From assembly GCA_936924635.1 (NCBI GenBank), contig CAKZHP010000132.1, forward strand, positions 67,680 to 131,679: DNA of 64,000 bases, read 5' to 3'. The DNA comes from an uncultured Propionibacteriaceae bacterium (GTDB taxonomy: Bacteria; Actinomycetota; Actinomycetes; Propionibacteriales; Propionibacteriaceae). The notes under the pieces were generated by a model, which was given only the letters and a program-made list of their open reading frames with translations, did not search any database and was not told the origin of the DNA. A program made the translations under genes and the position numbers. Shown piece by piece: positions 51,558 to 60,709 of this stretch. The first letter of the stretch is position 1; each line of letters opens with the position of its first letter.

Positions 51558-53830
51558 TACGCCGTACGCGTCGCGGTGCCCTCGAGCTCCGCGAACGTGT
51601 CCAGCGCCTGCGCCACGACCTGGTCCATGTTGAGGTAGCGGTACGTGGCGAGACGGCCCACGAACGTGACGTCCTTCTCCGCCTCGGCGAGTGCGGCGTA
51701 CTGCGCGTACAGCTGCTTGTTCTCCTCGCGCGGGATCGGGTAGTACGGGTCGCCCTCGGCCGAGGGGAACTCGTAGGAGATGCTCGTGCGCTCGTGGCGC
51801 TGGCCGGTGAGGTGCTTGTACTCGGTGACCCGCGTGTACGGGACGGCCGGGTCGGGGTAGTTGACCACCGCGACCGGCTGCCACCACTCGACGTCGTGCG
51901 TCTCGTGCGTGAACTGCAGGCTGCGGTACGGCAGACGGCCCAGGCGGTAGCCGAAGTACTCGTCCACAGGCCCGGTGAAGACGGTGTGGTGCACGGGCAT
52001 GTCGGCCACGTCGGCGTACTCGCAACCGGTCTCCACCGTGATGTTGGGGTGGTCGAGGATGTTCTCGAACATCGCCGTGTAGCCCTGGTCGGGCATCGCC
52101 TGGAAGCGGTCGGTGAAGTACCGGTCGTCGGTGCTCGTGCGCGTCGGCACGCGCGAGGTGACGCTGCTGTCGAGCTGCGACGGGTCGAGACCCCACTGCT
52201 TGCGCGTGTAGCCCTGGAAGAACTTCTCGTAGAGGTCCTGCCCGACCTGGCTCACCACCACGTCCTCGGAGGTGCGGATGACGTCGCGCGGCGCGGCCCG
52301 CCGCGCCAGGAACTCCGCGGCCTCCTCCTCGGTGCGCAGGTCGAGGTCGTAGAGCTCGTTGAGGGTGGTGCGGTTGATCGGGATCGGCAGCTTCTTGTCG
52401 CCGACCGACGCCAGCACGCGGTGCTCGTACGGACGCCAGCCGGTGAACCGCGACAGGTACTCGACGACGTGGGAGTCCTTCGTGTGGAAGATGTGCGGAC
52501 CGTACGGGTGCACGAGCACGCCCGCCTCGTCGAGCGCGTCGTACGCGTTGCCGCCGATGTGGGGCCGGCGGTCCACGACGCGTACGGTGCGGCCGCTGCG
52601 GGCGAACCGCTCCGCCATCACCGCGCCGGCGTAGCCGGCACCGACCACCAGCACGTCGGGGCCGGGGCGGGAGAGGCGACGGGGCGTACGGGCGGGGGCG
52701 GCCAGGGCGGCGTCGAGCTCGGCGCGCATGGTGGCGAACGTCGCGTCCCACGACATCTGGCGCAGGCGCTCGTCCACCGGGTCGAGCCAGCCGTCGGTGG
52801 CGCCGAGGTCGCGCTGGCGGCGGATCGCGCCGGCGAAGGCGTCGGCGTCGGCCGCGATGGCGACCGCGTCCAGGTCGCCGTAGGTGCTGACGACGTCGGC
52901 GACCGGCGTCGAGACCACGGGCCGCCCGGCGGCCAGGTACTCCGGCGTCTTGGTGGGGGAGATGAACCGGGTGGCCTCGTTCATGGCGAACGGCATCATG
53001 GCGACGTCCCAGCCGGCCAGGTACGCGGGCAGCTCGTCGTACTTCTTGCCGCCCAGCCAGTGCAGGTTCGGAGCCTGCGGGAGCGTCTTCGGGTCGATCT
53101 TCACGACCGGGCCCACCATGACCACGGCCCAGTCCGGGAGCGCGGCGGCCGTGGCCGCGACCAGGTCGAGGTCGACGCGCTCGTCGATGACGCCGACGTA
53201 GCCGACCCGCGGTCGGGGCAGCTTCCGCTGGTCGGCAGGCTCCGCCACGCCTTGCGTACGGGCCTGGGCGAAGTGCGCGGCGTCCACCGACGACGGCAGC
53301 AGGTGCACGTTCGGGTGCCGGTCCTTGCGCGCCTCGTACAGGCTGCGGCCACCGGTGAAGACCACGTCGGCCGACGACATCAGACGTGACTCGGCGGTGA
53401 CGAGGCGCGGGTCGGCACCGGCGAACGCGCTGAGCTCGTCCATGCAGTCGAAGACCACCGCCCGGGCGGGGATGGCCTCGCCGATCTCACGCATCAGCGG
53501 CGAGTAGTACCAGTGCACCGCGGGCTCGGGCAGGGCCGTGCGGGCGAATGCCTCCAGCAGCCCACGCAGCCCCTGCAGCTGCTCGGTCTCGGTCCAGGTG
53601 TCGGGGGTGCGGGGGCGGAGGGCGACCACGCCGTCGGCGGGGAAGTCGTGGTGCTCGAGGTAGGGCAGGTCGTGGGAGGTGGGGATGGGCTCCTCCCAGA
53701 AGAAGACCCGCTGCTGCCGAGCCGCGCGCGTCATCAGGTGCTGCGGCCGCTGCCTCACGAAGTCCCACCGCAGGTGGGAGAAGCACAGCAGGGGGCCGTC
53801 GCTGGACGTGAGCGCGCTCGGCAAGGTCAT
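51557..53830 (-). CDS. Glycosyltransferase/UDP-galactopyranose mutase fusion
   Basis: 757 residues. Residues about 1-380 form a GT-B glycosyltransferase (LLCFSHLRWDFVRQRPQHLM, RVGYVGVIDERVDLDLVAAT, SPTKTPEYLAAGRPVVSTPV). Residues about 390-757 are UDP-galactopyranose mutase: FAD motif VLVVGAGYAGAVMAERFARS, GGNAYD, GPHIFHTKD, YTRKQWGLDP, and the GRLATYRYLNMDQV end. UGM converts UDP-Galp to UDP-Galf. One chain would thus make UDP-Galf and perhaps transfer a sugar. GAGGAGG precedes the ATG. The 250-bp upstream region is very GC-rich and shows no clear promoter. Confidence 0.88.
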   Translation of the reverse strand: MTLPSALTSSDGPLLCFSHLRWDFVRQRPQHLMTRAARQQRVFFWEEPIPTSHDLPYLEHHDFPADGVVALRPRTPDTWTETEQLQGLRGLLEAFARTALPEPAVHWYYSPLMREIGEAIPARAVVFDCMDELSAFAGADPRLVTAESRLMSSADVVFTGGRSLYEARKDRHPNVHLLPSSVDAAHFAQARTQGVAEPADQRKLPRPRVGYVGVIDERVDLDLVAATAAALPDWAVVMVGPVVKIDPKTLPQAPNLHWLGGKKYDELPAYLAGWDVAMMPFAMNEATRFISPTKTPEYLAAGRPVVSTPVADVVSTYGDLDAVAIAADADAFAGAIRRQRDLGATDGWLDPVDERLRQMSWDATFATMRAELDAALAAPARTPRRLSRPGPDVLVVGAGYAGAVMAERFARSGRTVRVVDRRPHIGGNAYDALDEAGVLVHPYGPHIFHTKDSHVVEYLSRFTGWRPYEHRVLASVGDKKLPIPINRTTLNELYDLDLRTEEEAAEFLARRAAPRDVIRTSEDVVVSQVGQDLYEKFFQGYTRKQWGLDPSQLDSSVTSRVPTRTSTDDRYFTDRFQAMPDQGYTAMFENILDHPNITVETGCEYADVADMPVHHTVFTGPVDEYFGYRLGRLPYRSLQFTHETHDVEWWQPVAVVNYPDPAVPYTRVTEYKHLTGQRHERTSISYEFPSAEGDPYYPIPREENKQLYAQYAALAEAEKDVTFVGRLATYRYLNMDQVVAQALDTFAELEGTATRTA

Positions 53831-54068
53831 TCATCGCCTCCTCGGTCGTTCGACCCGTCGGGACGTGTGTCTCCCGATGCCAGCTGGGCCAGCGGGAGAG
53901 GGCGGGCCGGGCCCCGTCTCCCAGGGGGAGGGTAGAGCGGCCCATCCTCCCGTCACCACACTCCTGTCGCAGCGGCGCCCCGTAAGGGTGGCCGCTACGC
54001 GGGGACGCCCCGGACACCGACCCACCTAGGGGTGATGCGCCCGTACCCCCCGCGGACGGGAGGGGACA

Positions 54069-54074
54069 TAGGGT
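54069..54074 (+). promoter_or_regulatory. -10 box of a likely leaderless transcript
   Basis: TAGGGT, then CTCGCC, then ATG 54081. Confidence 0.5.
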
Positions 54075-54080
54075 CTCGCC

Positions 54081-54485
54081 ATGGCTCTGCGCTACTACAC
54101 GACCGTGGTCGACTGCCGTGACATCGCTGCCCAGGCCCGCTGGTGGGCCGAGACGCTGGGGTGGCACATCGTCTTCGAGAACGACGAGGAGGTGTCTGTC
54201 GTCCCGGAGTGGGTCACCGAGGAGCCGGTGGCCGACCTCGACACCTGGCTCCGAGCCGGCACCGGTCTGGTCTTCGTCCCTGTCGCGGAGGGCAAGACCG
54301 TGAAGAACCGGCTGCACATCGACCTCGCCCCCCACACCAGTCAGGACCGGGACGCCGAGATCGCACGTCTGCTGGAGCGCGGTGCGACCCGCGTCGAGGT
54401 CGGCCAGACCGACGAGGCGACCTGGACGGTGCTGGCCGACCCGGAGGGCAACGAATTCTGCGTGCTCAGCTCTCGCGACCGCTGA
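54081..54485 (+). CDS. VOC superfamily (glyoxalase-like) protein
   Basis: 134 residues: YYTTVVDCRDIAAQARWWAE, VKNRLHIDLAPHTSQDRDAE and WTVLADPEGNEFCVLSSRD. Same glyoxalase_6-like group as the gene at 4761, with the shared NRLH-DL and DPEGNEFC motifs. No reaction can be assigned. It ends 3 nt before the convergent Nudix gene. Confidence 0.83.
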   Translation: MALRYYTTVVDCRDIAAQARWWAETLGWHIVFENDEEVSVVPEWVTEEPVADLDTWLRAGTGLVFVPVAEGKTVKNRLHIDLAPHTSQDRDAEIARLLERGATRVEVGQTDEATWTVLADPEGNEFCVLSSRDR

Positions 54486-54488
54486 GCC

Positions 54489-55391
54489 TCATCCCTGCGG
54501 CACCGGGAGGTGCCACTCGTGGGCGGCGACGAGACCGTCGTCGTCCACGTGCACGACCAAGGAGGCGCCAGGAACCATCGGCTCGTTCGGGATGTCGACG
54601 CCTGCCAGCATGGCCGGCAGCACCGGCCGATGGCCGCACACCACCGTGGGCACCTGCTCGCGGCCGGCCTTCACGCTCAGCTTCCGCACGAATCGCTCCA
54701 CGCCGGCCAGGTGGCTCTCGCCGACCTCCTCCGACAGCAGCGAGGCACCCTTCACCTTGAGGCCCGCCACGTTCGCGTACGGCTCCAGGGTCTGCAGGCA
54801 GCGCGTCGACGACGAGCTGCGCAGCTGCCTGATGCCGTACGCGGTGTAGAGCCCGACCAGGTTCTTGGCCTGCTTCTTGCCGAGGGAGTCGATGGGGCGC
54901 TTGCGGTCCTCCCCGCTCCACTCCTTGCGCGGCAAGGACTTGGTGTGGCGCGTGATGATGAACGGCACGGTCTCGGGCAGCGCGACGGCCTCGTCGAGGA
55001 CCGCCCGCTCGTCGAGGTAGGTGAGACGCTCTCGGGCCTCGTCGATCGGCAGCCACTCGACGCTGTCGACCTCGTCGTCGGGCATGCGGTGCGACATCTT
55101 CAGGATGTGGCCGACCCAGAAGCTGACCACCTTGGGGCCCTTCGGCACCTGGTAGGAGACGTCGGCGAGGGGAGCCCCCAGGCGCACGCGCACGCCGGTC
55201 TCCTCCTCCACCTCGCGCACCGCGGCGGCGTACGGCGGCTCCTTCTTGCCGCACTTGCCCTTCGGCAGCGACCAGTCGTTGTACGCCGGCCGGTGCACCA
55301 CCGCCACCGACCGGCGCAGACCGTGCCCGGTGAGGAGGACCGCACCGGCGGCCCGGATCACCCCGTCGGAGCTCTTCGACCTGGGGCTCAT
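54489..55391 (-). CDS. Nudix hydrolase with C-terminal histidine phosphatase domain (MutT1-like)
   Basis: 300 residues. Nudix domain at about 10-140 with a full Nudix box (GKCGKKEPPYAAAV then REVEEETG). Histidine phosphatase domain at about 145-300: IITRHTKSLPR, SSSTRCLQTLEPYA and VVCGHRPVLPAML. This matches mycobacterial MutT1, which removes oxidised nucleotides and diadenosine polyphosphates, and is also encoded next to ppk there. The ATG overlaps the ppk stop. Confidence 0.9.
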   Translation of the reverse strand: MSPRSKSSDGVIRAAGAVLLTGHGLRRSVAVVHRPAYNDWSLPKGKCGKKEPPYAAAVREVEEETGVRVRLGAPLADVSYQVPKGPKVVSFWVGHILKMSHRMPDDEVDSVEWLPIDEARERLTYLDERAVLDEAVALPETVPFIITRHTKSLPRKEWSGEDRKRPIDSLGKKQAKNLVGLYTAYGIRQLRSSSSTRCLQTLEPYANVAGLKVKGASLLSEEVGESHLAGVERFVRKLSVKAGREQVPTVVCGHRPVLPAMLAGVDIPNEPMVPGASLVVHVDDDGLVAAHEWHLPVPQG

Positions 55392-57499
55392 GCCGGTCCT
55401 CTCCGAGCGCCCATGACCTGGATCAGGTGCTCCTGCAGGTCGAGCAACGGTCGTCCTTCCGCCTCCTTGGTGCGCTCGGTCCAGCCCTCGGGCCCGAGGT
55501 GCCAGGCGGCCGTGCCCTCGTCGAAGGCGAGGGCGAACAGCTCCTCGACCTGGGCGATGTGCGCCTCGTTCGCGAGCTTCACCACGACCTCCACGCGCCG
55601 GTCGAGGTTGCGATGCATCAGATCGGCCGAGCCGATGCCCACGGTCGCGCGGCCGCCGGTCGCGAACCAGAACAGGCGGCTGTGCTCCAGGAACCGGCCC
55701 AGGATGCTGCGCACCCGCACGTTCTCGCTCAGGCCGGGCACTCCTGCCTTCAGCCCGCAGATGCCACGCACCCACACATCGACCGGCACTCCAGCCTGCG
55801 AGGCGCGGTAGATCGCGTCGATCAGCTGCTCGTCGACGATGGAGTTCACCTTGATCTTCACGCCCGACGGCAGGCCGGCGCGATGGTTGGAGATCTCGGT
55901 CTCGATCATCGCGAGCAGGCCCTTGCGCACGCCGTGGGGGGCGACCAGGAGGCGACGGTAGTTGGTCTCCTGCGTCATGCCCGAGAGGTGGTTGAACAGG
56001 CGCGCCACGTCCTCGGTGATCACCGGGTTCGAGGTCAGCAGGCCCATGTCCTCGTACATGCGGGCGGTCTTGGGGTTGTAGTTGCCGGTGCCGATGTGGG
56101 CGTAGCGGCGCAAGGACTCGCCCTCGTCGCGCACCACCAGCGCCAGCTTGCAGTGCGTCTTCAGCCCCACCATGCCGTACACGACGTGCACGCCGGCCTT
56201 CTCCAGCTTGCGCGCCCACGCGATGTTGGCCTGCTCGTCGAACCGGGCCTTGATCTCCACCACGGCGAGCACCTGCTTGCCCGTCTGCGCGGCCTCGATG
56301 AGGGCGTCGACGATGGGGGAGTCGCCCGAGGTGCGGTAGAGCGTCTGCTTGATGGCCAGCACGTGCGGGTCGGCCGCTGCCTGCTCGATGAACCGCTGCA
56401 CGGAGGTCGCGAACGAGTCGTACGGGTGGTGCAGCAGCACGTCGCGCCGCTTCAGCGCCGTGAACAGGTCGGCGGCCTGCGCCGTCTCCACCTCCGCCAG
56501 GTGGGGGTTGGTCTTGGGCAGGAAGCTCGGGTAGGAGAGGTCCTCGCGATCGGCGTCGGCCAGGGAGAACAGCCCTCGCAGGTCGAGCGGCGCGGGCAGC
56601 GTGAACACCTCGGCGGGGGAGATGTCGAGCTCTCGCACCAGCAGGTCGAGCATGGCCTCGTCGACGTCGTCGGTGACCTCGAGACGTACGGGCGGGCGGC
56701 CGACCTTGCTGCGCAGCAGCTCCTTCTCCAGGGCGTACAGGAGATTCTCAGCGTCGTCCTCCTCGACCTCCACGTCTTCGTTGCGCGTCACCCGGAAGGT
56801 CGTGACGCGCAGCACCTGCATGCCGTTGAAGAGCCGGTCGAGGTGGGCGTGGATGACGTCCTCCAGCGGCACGAACCTGCCCTCGTCGACGAGCAGGAAG
56901 CGCGGCAGCACGTTGGGCACCTTGATGCGTGCGAACTGCCGGGTCCCCGTGGCCGGGTTGCGCAACTGCACGGCCAGGTTCAGCGACAGGCCGGAGATGT
57001 ACGGGAACGGGTGTGACGGGTCGACCGCCAGGGGCGTCAGCACGGGCAGGATGCGGTCGTTGAAGAGCTTCGTGAGACGCGTCTGCTGGTCGGGCGTGAG
57101 GTCGGGCCAGGGGACGATGTGGATGTTGTTGCGAGCCAGCTCGGGGCGGACCACCTCGGAGAAGATGCGCGACTGCTCGGTGACCAGCTCGCGGGTGCGG
57201 CTAAGGATCAGCTCGTGCAGGTCACGGGGCAGGATGCCGGAGGCCGACGGCTTGGCCACGCGCGCCGCCAGGCGCCGCTTCAGGCCGGCCACCCGGACCA
57301 TGAAGAACTCGTCCAGGTTGGAGCTGAAGATGGCGAGGAACCTCGCACGCTCCAGCAGCGGGATCCGTGCCTCGTCGCGCGCCAGGTCCAGCACCCGCTC
57401 GTTGAACGCCAGCCAGCTCAGCTCCCGGTCGCTGTAGCGGTCCTCGGGCAGTGGCGTCTCGTCGGCGGGCGCGGGCGCGCCGGTGGCCTGCTCGGTCAT
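55388..57499 (-). CDS. ppk: Polyphosphate kinase 1
   Basis: Makes polyphosphate from ATP. 703 residues. N domain DRELSWLAFNERVLDLARDE, FFMVRVAGLKRR; head domain; two PLD-like C domains with the autophosphorylated His468 in YAHIGTGNYNPKTA, KINIVDEQ-type segment VKINSIVDEQLIDAIYRAS and HRNLDRRVEVVVKL. Complete and of normal length. Overlaps mshD upstream and mutT1-like downstream (ATGA each), so the three are coupled. Confidence 0.96.
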   Translation of the reverse strand: MTEQATGAPAPADETPLPEDRYSDRELSWLAFNERVLDLARDEARIPLLERARFLAIFSSNLDEFFMVRVAGLKRRLAARVAKPSASGILPRDLHELILSRTRELVTEQSRIFSEVVRPELARNNIHIVPWPDLTPDQQTRLTKLFNDRILPVLTPLAVDPSHPFPYISGLSLNLAVQLRNPATGTRQFARIKVPNVLPRFLLVDEGRFVPLEDVIHAHLDRLFNGMQVLRVTTFRVTRNEDVEVEEDDAENLLYALEKELLRSKVGRPPVRLEVTDDVDEAMLDLLVRELDISPAEVFTLPAPLDLRGLFSLADADREDLSYPSFLPKTNPHLAEVETAQAADLFTALKRRDVLLHHPYDSFATSVQRFIEQAAADPHVLAIKQTLYRTSGDSPIVDALIEAAQTGKQVLAVVEIKARFDEQANIAWARKLEKAGVHVVYGMVGLKTHCKLALVVRDEGESLRRYAHIGTGNYNPKTARMYEDMGLLTSNPVITEDVARLFNHLSGMTQETNYRRLLVAPHGVRKGLLAMIETEISNHRAGLPSGVKIKVNSIVDEQLIDAIYRASQAGVPVDVWVRGICGLKAGVPGLSENVRVRSILGRFLEHSRLFWFATGGRATVGIGSADLMHRNLDRRVEVVVKLANEAHIAQVEELFALAFDEGTAAWHLGPEGWTERTKEAEGRPLLDLQEHLIQVMGARRGPA

Positions 57500-58359
57500 G
57501 AGGGGTCACCCTCCTGGTGGTAGAGGACGTCGGTACGGGTCACGGCGAAGCCGCTCCGCTCGTACATGCCGTGGGCGGTGGCGCTGTCGCCCTCGACGAA
57601 GAGCATCCCCTGCCGGCACCCGATGGCGGCGAGGTGGGAGAGGCCCGTCGCCAGCAGCGTCCGCCCCAGGCCCTGGCCAGCGGCGGCCGGGGAGATGCCG
57701 ATCACGTACACCTCGCCGAGGGTCTCGGAGTGCCGCTTCGTCCAGATGAACCCGAGGGCGTCGTCACCCTTCCAGGCGATGAACAGACCGCCGGGGTCGA
57801 ACCAGTCCTGGGCCATCCGGAGCCGCAGGTCGGCCAGCGTCAGCGCCCCCTGCTCCGGGTGGCTCGCGAAGGCTGCGGCGTTGACCGCCAGCAGCGCGCC
57901 CTCGTCGCCGGGCCGGAACGTGGTGACCCTGACCCCCGCAGGCGGCTCGGGGGCGGGGGAGTCGTCGAGGGCACGGTCCATGCGGTGCAGCGTGCGGGCG
58001 GGGGAGAAGCCCTGGCCGGTGAGCACGCGGCGCGTGTCGGCCCGGTCGCCGAACAACCACACGGCGGTGCCGGGGTGGGCGGGGAGCAGTGCGGCGAGCA
58101 CGGCGCGTACGGTCTCGTCGTGACGTGCCGGGTCGGCGCAGATCTGAGCGGTCCGAGTACGGGGGTCGTGCTGGCCGTAGCCCACCACGGTGTCGTCGAC
58201 GGCGAGCACGTGGTCGACGTCGGTCTGGGCGAGGTGCAGCAGCGCCTCCTCGTTGAGGGGCGCCACGCCGTCGGCCTCCTCGACCCGGGCCGCCAGGCGC
58301 CTCACCTGATGCTCGACCACCGGGTCGAGACGCGCAGGCGTGGTGGTCGTGAGGGCCAT
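57496..58359 (-). CDS. mshD: Mycothiol synthase MshD
   Basis: Last step of mycothiol synthesis, acetylation of Cys-GlcN-Ins. 287 residues with two GNAT domains; the active C-terminal one has VYVIGISPAAAGQGLGRTLL (acetyl-CoA loop), GMLFVEGDSATAHGMYERSG and FAVTRTDVLYHQ. ATG 58359 lies 7 nt after a -10 box. The palindromic terminator of the sialidase gene covers its -35 region. Confidence 0.93.
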   Translation of the reverse strand: MALTTTTPARLDPVVEHQVRRLAARVEEADGVAPLNEEALLHLAQTDVDHVLAVDDTVVGYGQHDPRTRTAQICADPARHDETVRAVLAALLPAHPGTAVWLFGDRADTRRVLTGQGFSPARTLHRMDRALDDSPAPEPPAGVRVTTFRPGDEGALLAVNAAAFASHPEQGALTLADLRLRMAQDWFDPGGLFIAWKGDDALGFIWTKRHSETLGEVYVIGISPAAAGQGLGRTLLATGLSHLAAIGCRQGMLFVEGDSATAHGMYERSGFAVTRTDVLYHQEGDPS

Positions 58360-58366
58360 GGCACCG

Positions 58367-58372
58367 AGCCTA
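58367..58372 (-). promoter_or_regulatory. -10 box of a likely leaderless mshD-ppk transcript
   Basis: TAGGCT on the minus strand, then 7 nt (CGGTGCC), then ATG 58359. Confidence 0.5.
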
Positions 58373-58378
58373 ACGGCA

Positions 58379-58414
58379 CCGCCGCCCAGGTCGCGTGGGC
58401 GACCTGGGCGGCGG
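58379..58414 (-). terminator. Perfect 16-bp hairpin after the sialidase gene
   Basis: CCGCCGCCCAGGTCGC and GCGACCTGGGCGGCGG pair fully around a 4-nt loop, about 34 nt past the sialidase stop. It also spans the place of the mshD -35 box. Confidence 0.8.
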
Positions 58415-58447
58415 CTGGTGATCAGATGTCGGTCGGGCGGCGGCAGG

Positions 58448-60628
58448 TCACCTCACCTGCACGTCGTCGAAGTAGATCGAGCTGCCCTTGGGTGCGGTGC
58501 CGCTGGAGGCGAAGGTCAGGCTGGAGAGCGAGGTCGCTGCCCCGTTCGGTGCCTTGGCGACGAAGCTCTGACCCCCGATGGCGATGGTGGCCTTCGTGGT
58601 GTCGGCCGTGATCGTCACCGGCCTCCACGCACCCGGAGCCATCGGCGTGGCCGTCCCGATCGGCTGCCAGGCCTTGCCGTCGTACTGTCGGACGTTGCCG
58701 CTGATGAGGTCGATGTTGAAGTGCCAGGTGTTCACCGTCTTGCCGGCGGCGTCGACACCGTTCACCGTCACCAGCGTGCCGGTCTGCCGGTTGACACCCA
58801 TCATCTGGTAGCTGACGGTGACCGCCTGGCGCTGGCCGAAGACCAGGGTGGCGCGCGCCATGTCGTCGGTGGCGAAGTCCAACAGCCGCAGGGCGCGCCG
58901 GGACTGGTACCCAGGGGTGCGCACCTCACCGTTGCTCGGCACAACGTCGACGACCTCGGCCAGCGAGTTCTGCACCCAGCCGCGGGGCGCCTGGTTCACC
59001 GGGTCGTTCTCGAACGTGTAGGTGTCGGCGCTGAAGAGCTCCAGCTCGGTCACCTGGTCGAACCCGGCGCCGTCGGGGCTGATCTTGATGAACCGGGCGA
59101 GGGTGGGCTGGATCTTGTCGTAGCCGAGTGCGTAGCCGAGGCGGTCGTGCGCCTTGACCTCGGGCTTGCCCCAGGCCTTGCCGTTCTCCGACAGCTGCAC
59201 GTTGGCGCTCTGCTTGACCCCGGGCCGGAGCAGCAGCCCCACCGTGTCGATGAGGTAGGGCTTGTCGAGCTCCACCACGATGCTGGAGCCGGCCTTCACG
59301 CGGGTCGCTGCGTGGACGTCGGCGGACCCGTCGACCATCCCCGTGAGATTGGTCTGCTCGAAGCCGGGGTCGGCGACGGTCTCGGCGGTGATCTTGGCCT
59401 TGCCCTGGGCGACCAGGGTCCGCAGGTCGATCTTGCCGGTGCCCGGGCCCACGGCGTCGACGTGACGGGCCCAGATAGCGTACGTCTCGTTGTAGGGCTG
59501 GCAGCCCCAGGGGGCGCAGGTGTCGCCGGCGACCAGGCTGCGGCTGGAGTCGAGGCTCACCATGGTCATGTTCGCGCTGCTGCCCCAGGTGGGCTCGCTG
59601 TTCTTCGCGGGCACGTTGTTCTGGAGCAGGCGGTAGCCGCCCCAGTCGTCACCGTTGCCGGAGGCGCTCACCAGCAGGTGGTTGCCCGGGCGGCCATAGG
59701 CGAGGACCAGCACACCGTTCGGCTGCAGCACGAGCGACGGCTCGACCGCTCCGGTGACCGTCGGTGTCGGCGCGACCAGCTTGGTCGGCGTGGTCCAGGT
59801 GCGGCCGTCGTCGGAGGAGTAGCTCTGCAGCAGGCCGATCGACTCCGGGGCGCCGCGCAGCACCGCGATCAGTCGCCCGTCCTTGGTGCGGCTGAACGCG
59901 ACCTCGGAGGAGCCGACCGAGTTGTCGGCGTTGATGACGCCCCAGACCGACCAGGAGGCGCCGCCGTCGGTGCTGGTCAGCAGGAAGGAGCTCCACTTCG
60001 CGTCCTCGGCGAACTTGCCGTAGGCACCGACGATGAGGCGGCCGTCGGGCAGCTCCATGGCGCCCTTGTGGACGCGCATGCCCTTGTCGAACCCGTTGGT
60101 GGTGAACGTCTTGCCAGGCGGCGGCGTGACCGCGGCGCTCCGGGTGGTCCAGGTCTGGCCGCGGTCTGCCGAGACGCGGGTGACGATGACCGGCCCGGTG
60201 CCGTTCCAGTCCGGCATGAAGCGGGGGACGACGATCTCGCCGTTGCTCCGGCGGATCATGGCCAGCGGCTCGGCGTTCAGCACCGCGTCGTCACGGCGCT
60301 CGGTGAAGCTGTTCCCGCCGTCGCGGGAGACCAGCAGGCCCGGGGGCACGGGGTTGGTCACCGAGTCGGGGCCCTGGGAGAAGCCGAGCCACACCTGCGG
60401 CACCCGCTGCCCAGCGGCGTTGGCCGCGTCGATCAGGGCCATGTGCGGGAAGGCGGCGTTCACCCCGGGAGCGGGGCTGAAGGGGTAGTACATGTTGCCC
60501 AGCCCGACGCTCGTGCCGGTGCCCGGCTCCCCGTCGACAGGGACAGCGCGGGCCGGCGCCGACGTGGCGGCGGGGAGGGTGAGGGCGAGGGCTCCGGCCA
60601 TGGCGAGAAGCTTGTGGGAACGGCGCAC
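58448..60628 (-). CDS. Secreted sialidase-like protein with discoidin-type and C-terminal beta domains
   Basis: 726 residues. Signal peptide about 1-28 (KLLAMAGALALTLPAATSAP). A six-bladed sialidase propeller follows, with Asp boxes VSRDGGNSF, VSADRGQTW, TSTDGGASW and YSSDDGRTW. Then an F5/8C-like domain (MVDGSADVHAATRVKAGSSI, RPGVKQSANVQLSENGKAWG) and a C-terminal beta-sandwich of about 190 residues. The arginine triad of true sialidases cannot be placed with certainty, so it may hydrolyse or just bind glycans. GTG 60628 has GAAGGAG upstream. Confidence 0.82.
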   Translation of the reverse strand: MRRSHKLLAMAGALALTLPAATSAPARAVPVDGEPGTGTSVGLGNMYYPFSPAPGVNAAFPHMALIDAANAAGQRVPQVWLGFSQGPDSVTNPVPPGLLVSRDGGNSFTERRDDAVLNAEPLAMIRRSNGEIVVPRFMPDWNGTGPVIVTRVSADRGQTWTTRSAAVTPPPGKTFTTNGFDKGMRVHKGAMELPDGRLIVGAYGKFAEDAKWSSFLLTSTDGGASWSVWGVINADNSVGSSEVAFSRTKDGRLIAVLRGAPESIGLLQSYSSDDGRTWTTPTKLVAPTPTVTGAVEPSLVLQPNGVLVLAYGRPGNHLLVSASGNGDDWGGYRLLQNNVPAKNSEPTWGSSANMTMVSLDSSRSLVAGDTCAPWGCQPYNETYAIWARHVDAVGPGTGKIDLRTLVAQGKAKITAETVADPGFEQTNLTGMVDGSADVHAATRVKAGSSIVVELDKPYLIDTVGLLLRPGVKQSANVQLSENGKAWGKPEVKAHDRLGYALGYDKIQPTLARFIKISPDGAGFDQVTELELFSADTYTFENDPVNQAPRGWVQNSLAEVVDVVPSNGEVRTPGYQSRRALRLLDFATDDMARATLVFGQRQAVTVSYQMMGVNRQTGTLVTVNGVDAAGKTVNTWHFNIDLISGNVRQYDGKAWQPIGTATPMAPGAWRPVTITADTTKATIAIGGQSFVAKAPNGAATSLSSLTFASSGTAPKGSSIYFDDVQVR

Positions 60629-60709
60629 GAGGGCTCCTTCGGTCGTTGGAGAAGAACGGCGTGCACGTGGAATCACATTCCATGACAACGACGGTTGTCA
60701 ATAGCCGTT

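Noticed and set aside
53990..54040. CACC-TAGG-GGTG partial palindrome upstream of the glf fusion as a LuxR-type operator
   Set aside because: The arms are only 4 nt in a C-rich and G-rich stretch, so chance is a sufficient explanation.
58340..60685. A very long open frame antisense to the sialidase-like gene
   Set aside because: The translation is low-complexity (Val, Gly, Arg, Asp, His), has no domain, and mirrors the codon pattern of the real gene. A typical high-GC shadow frame; the same applies to long antisense frames over radA, the flavoprotein and treZ.
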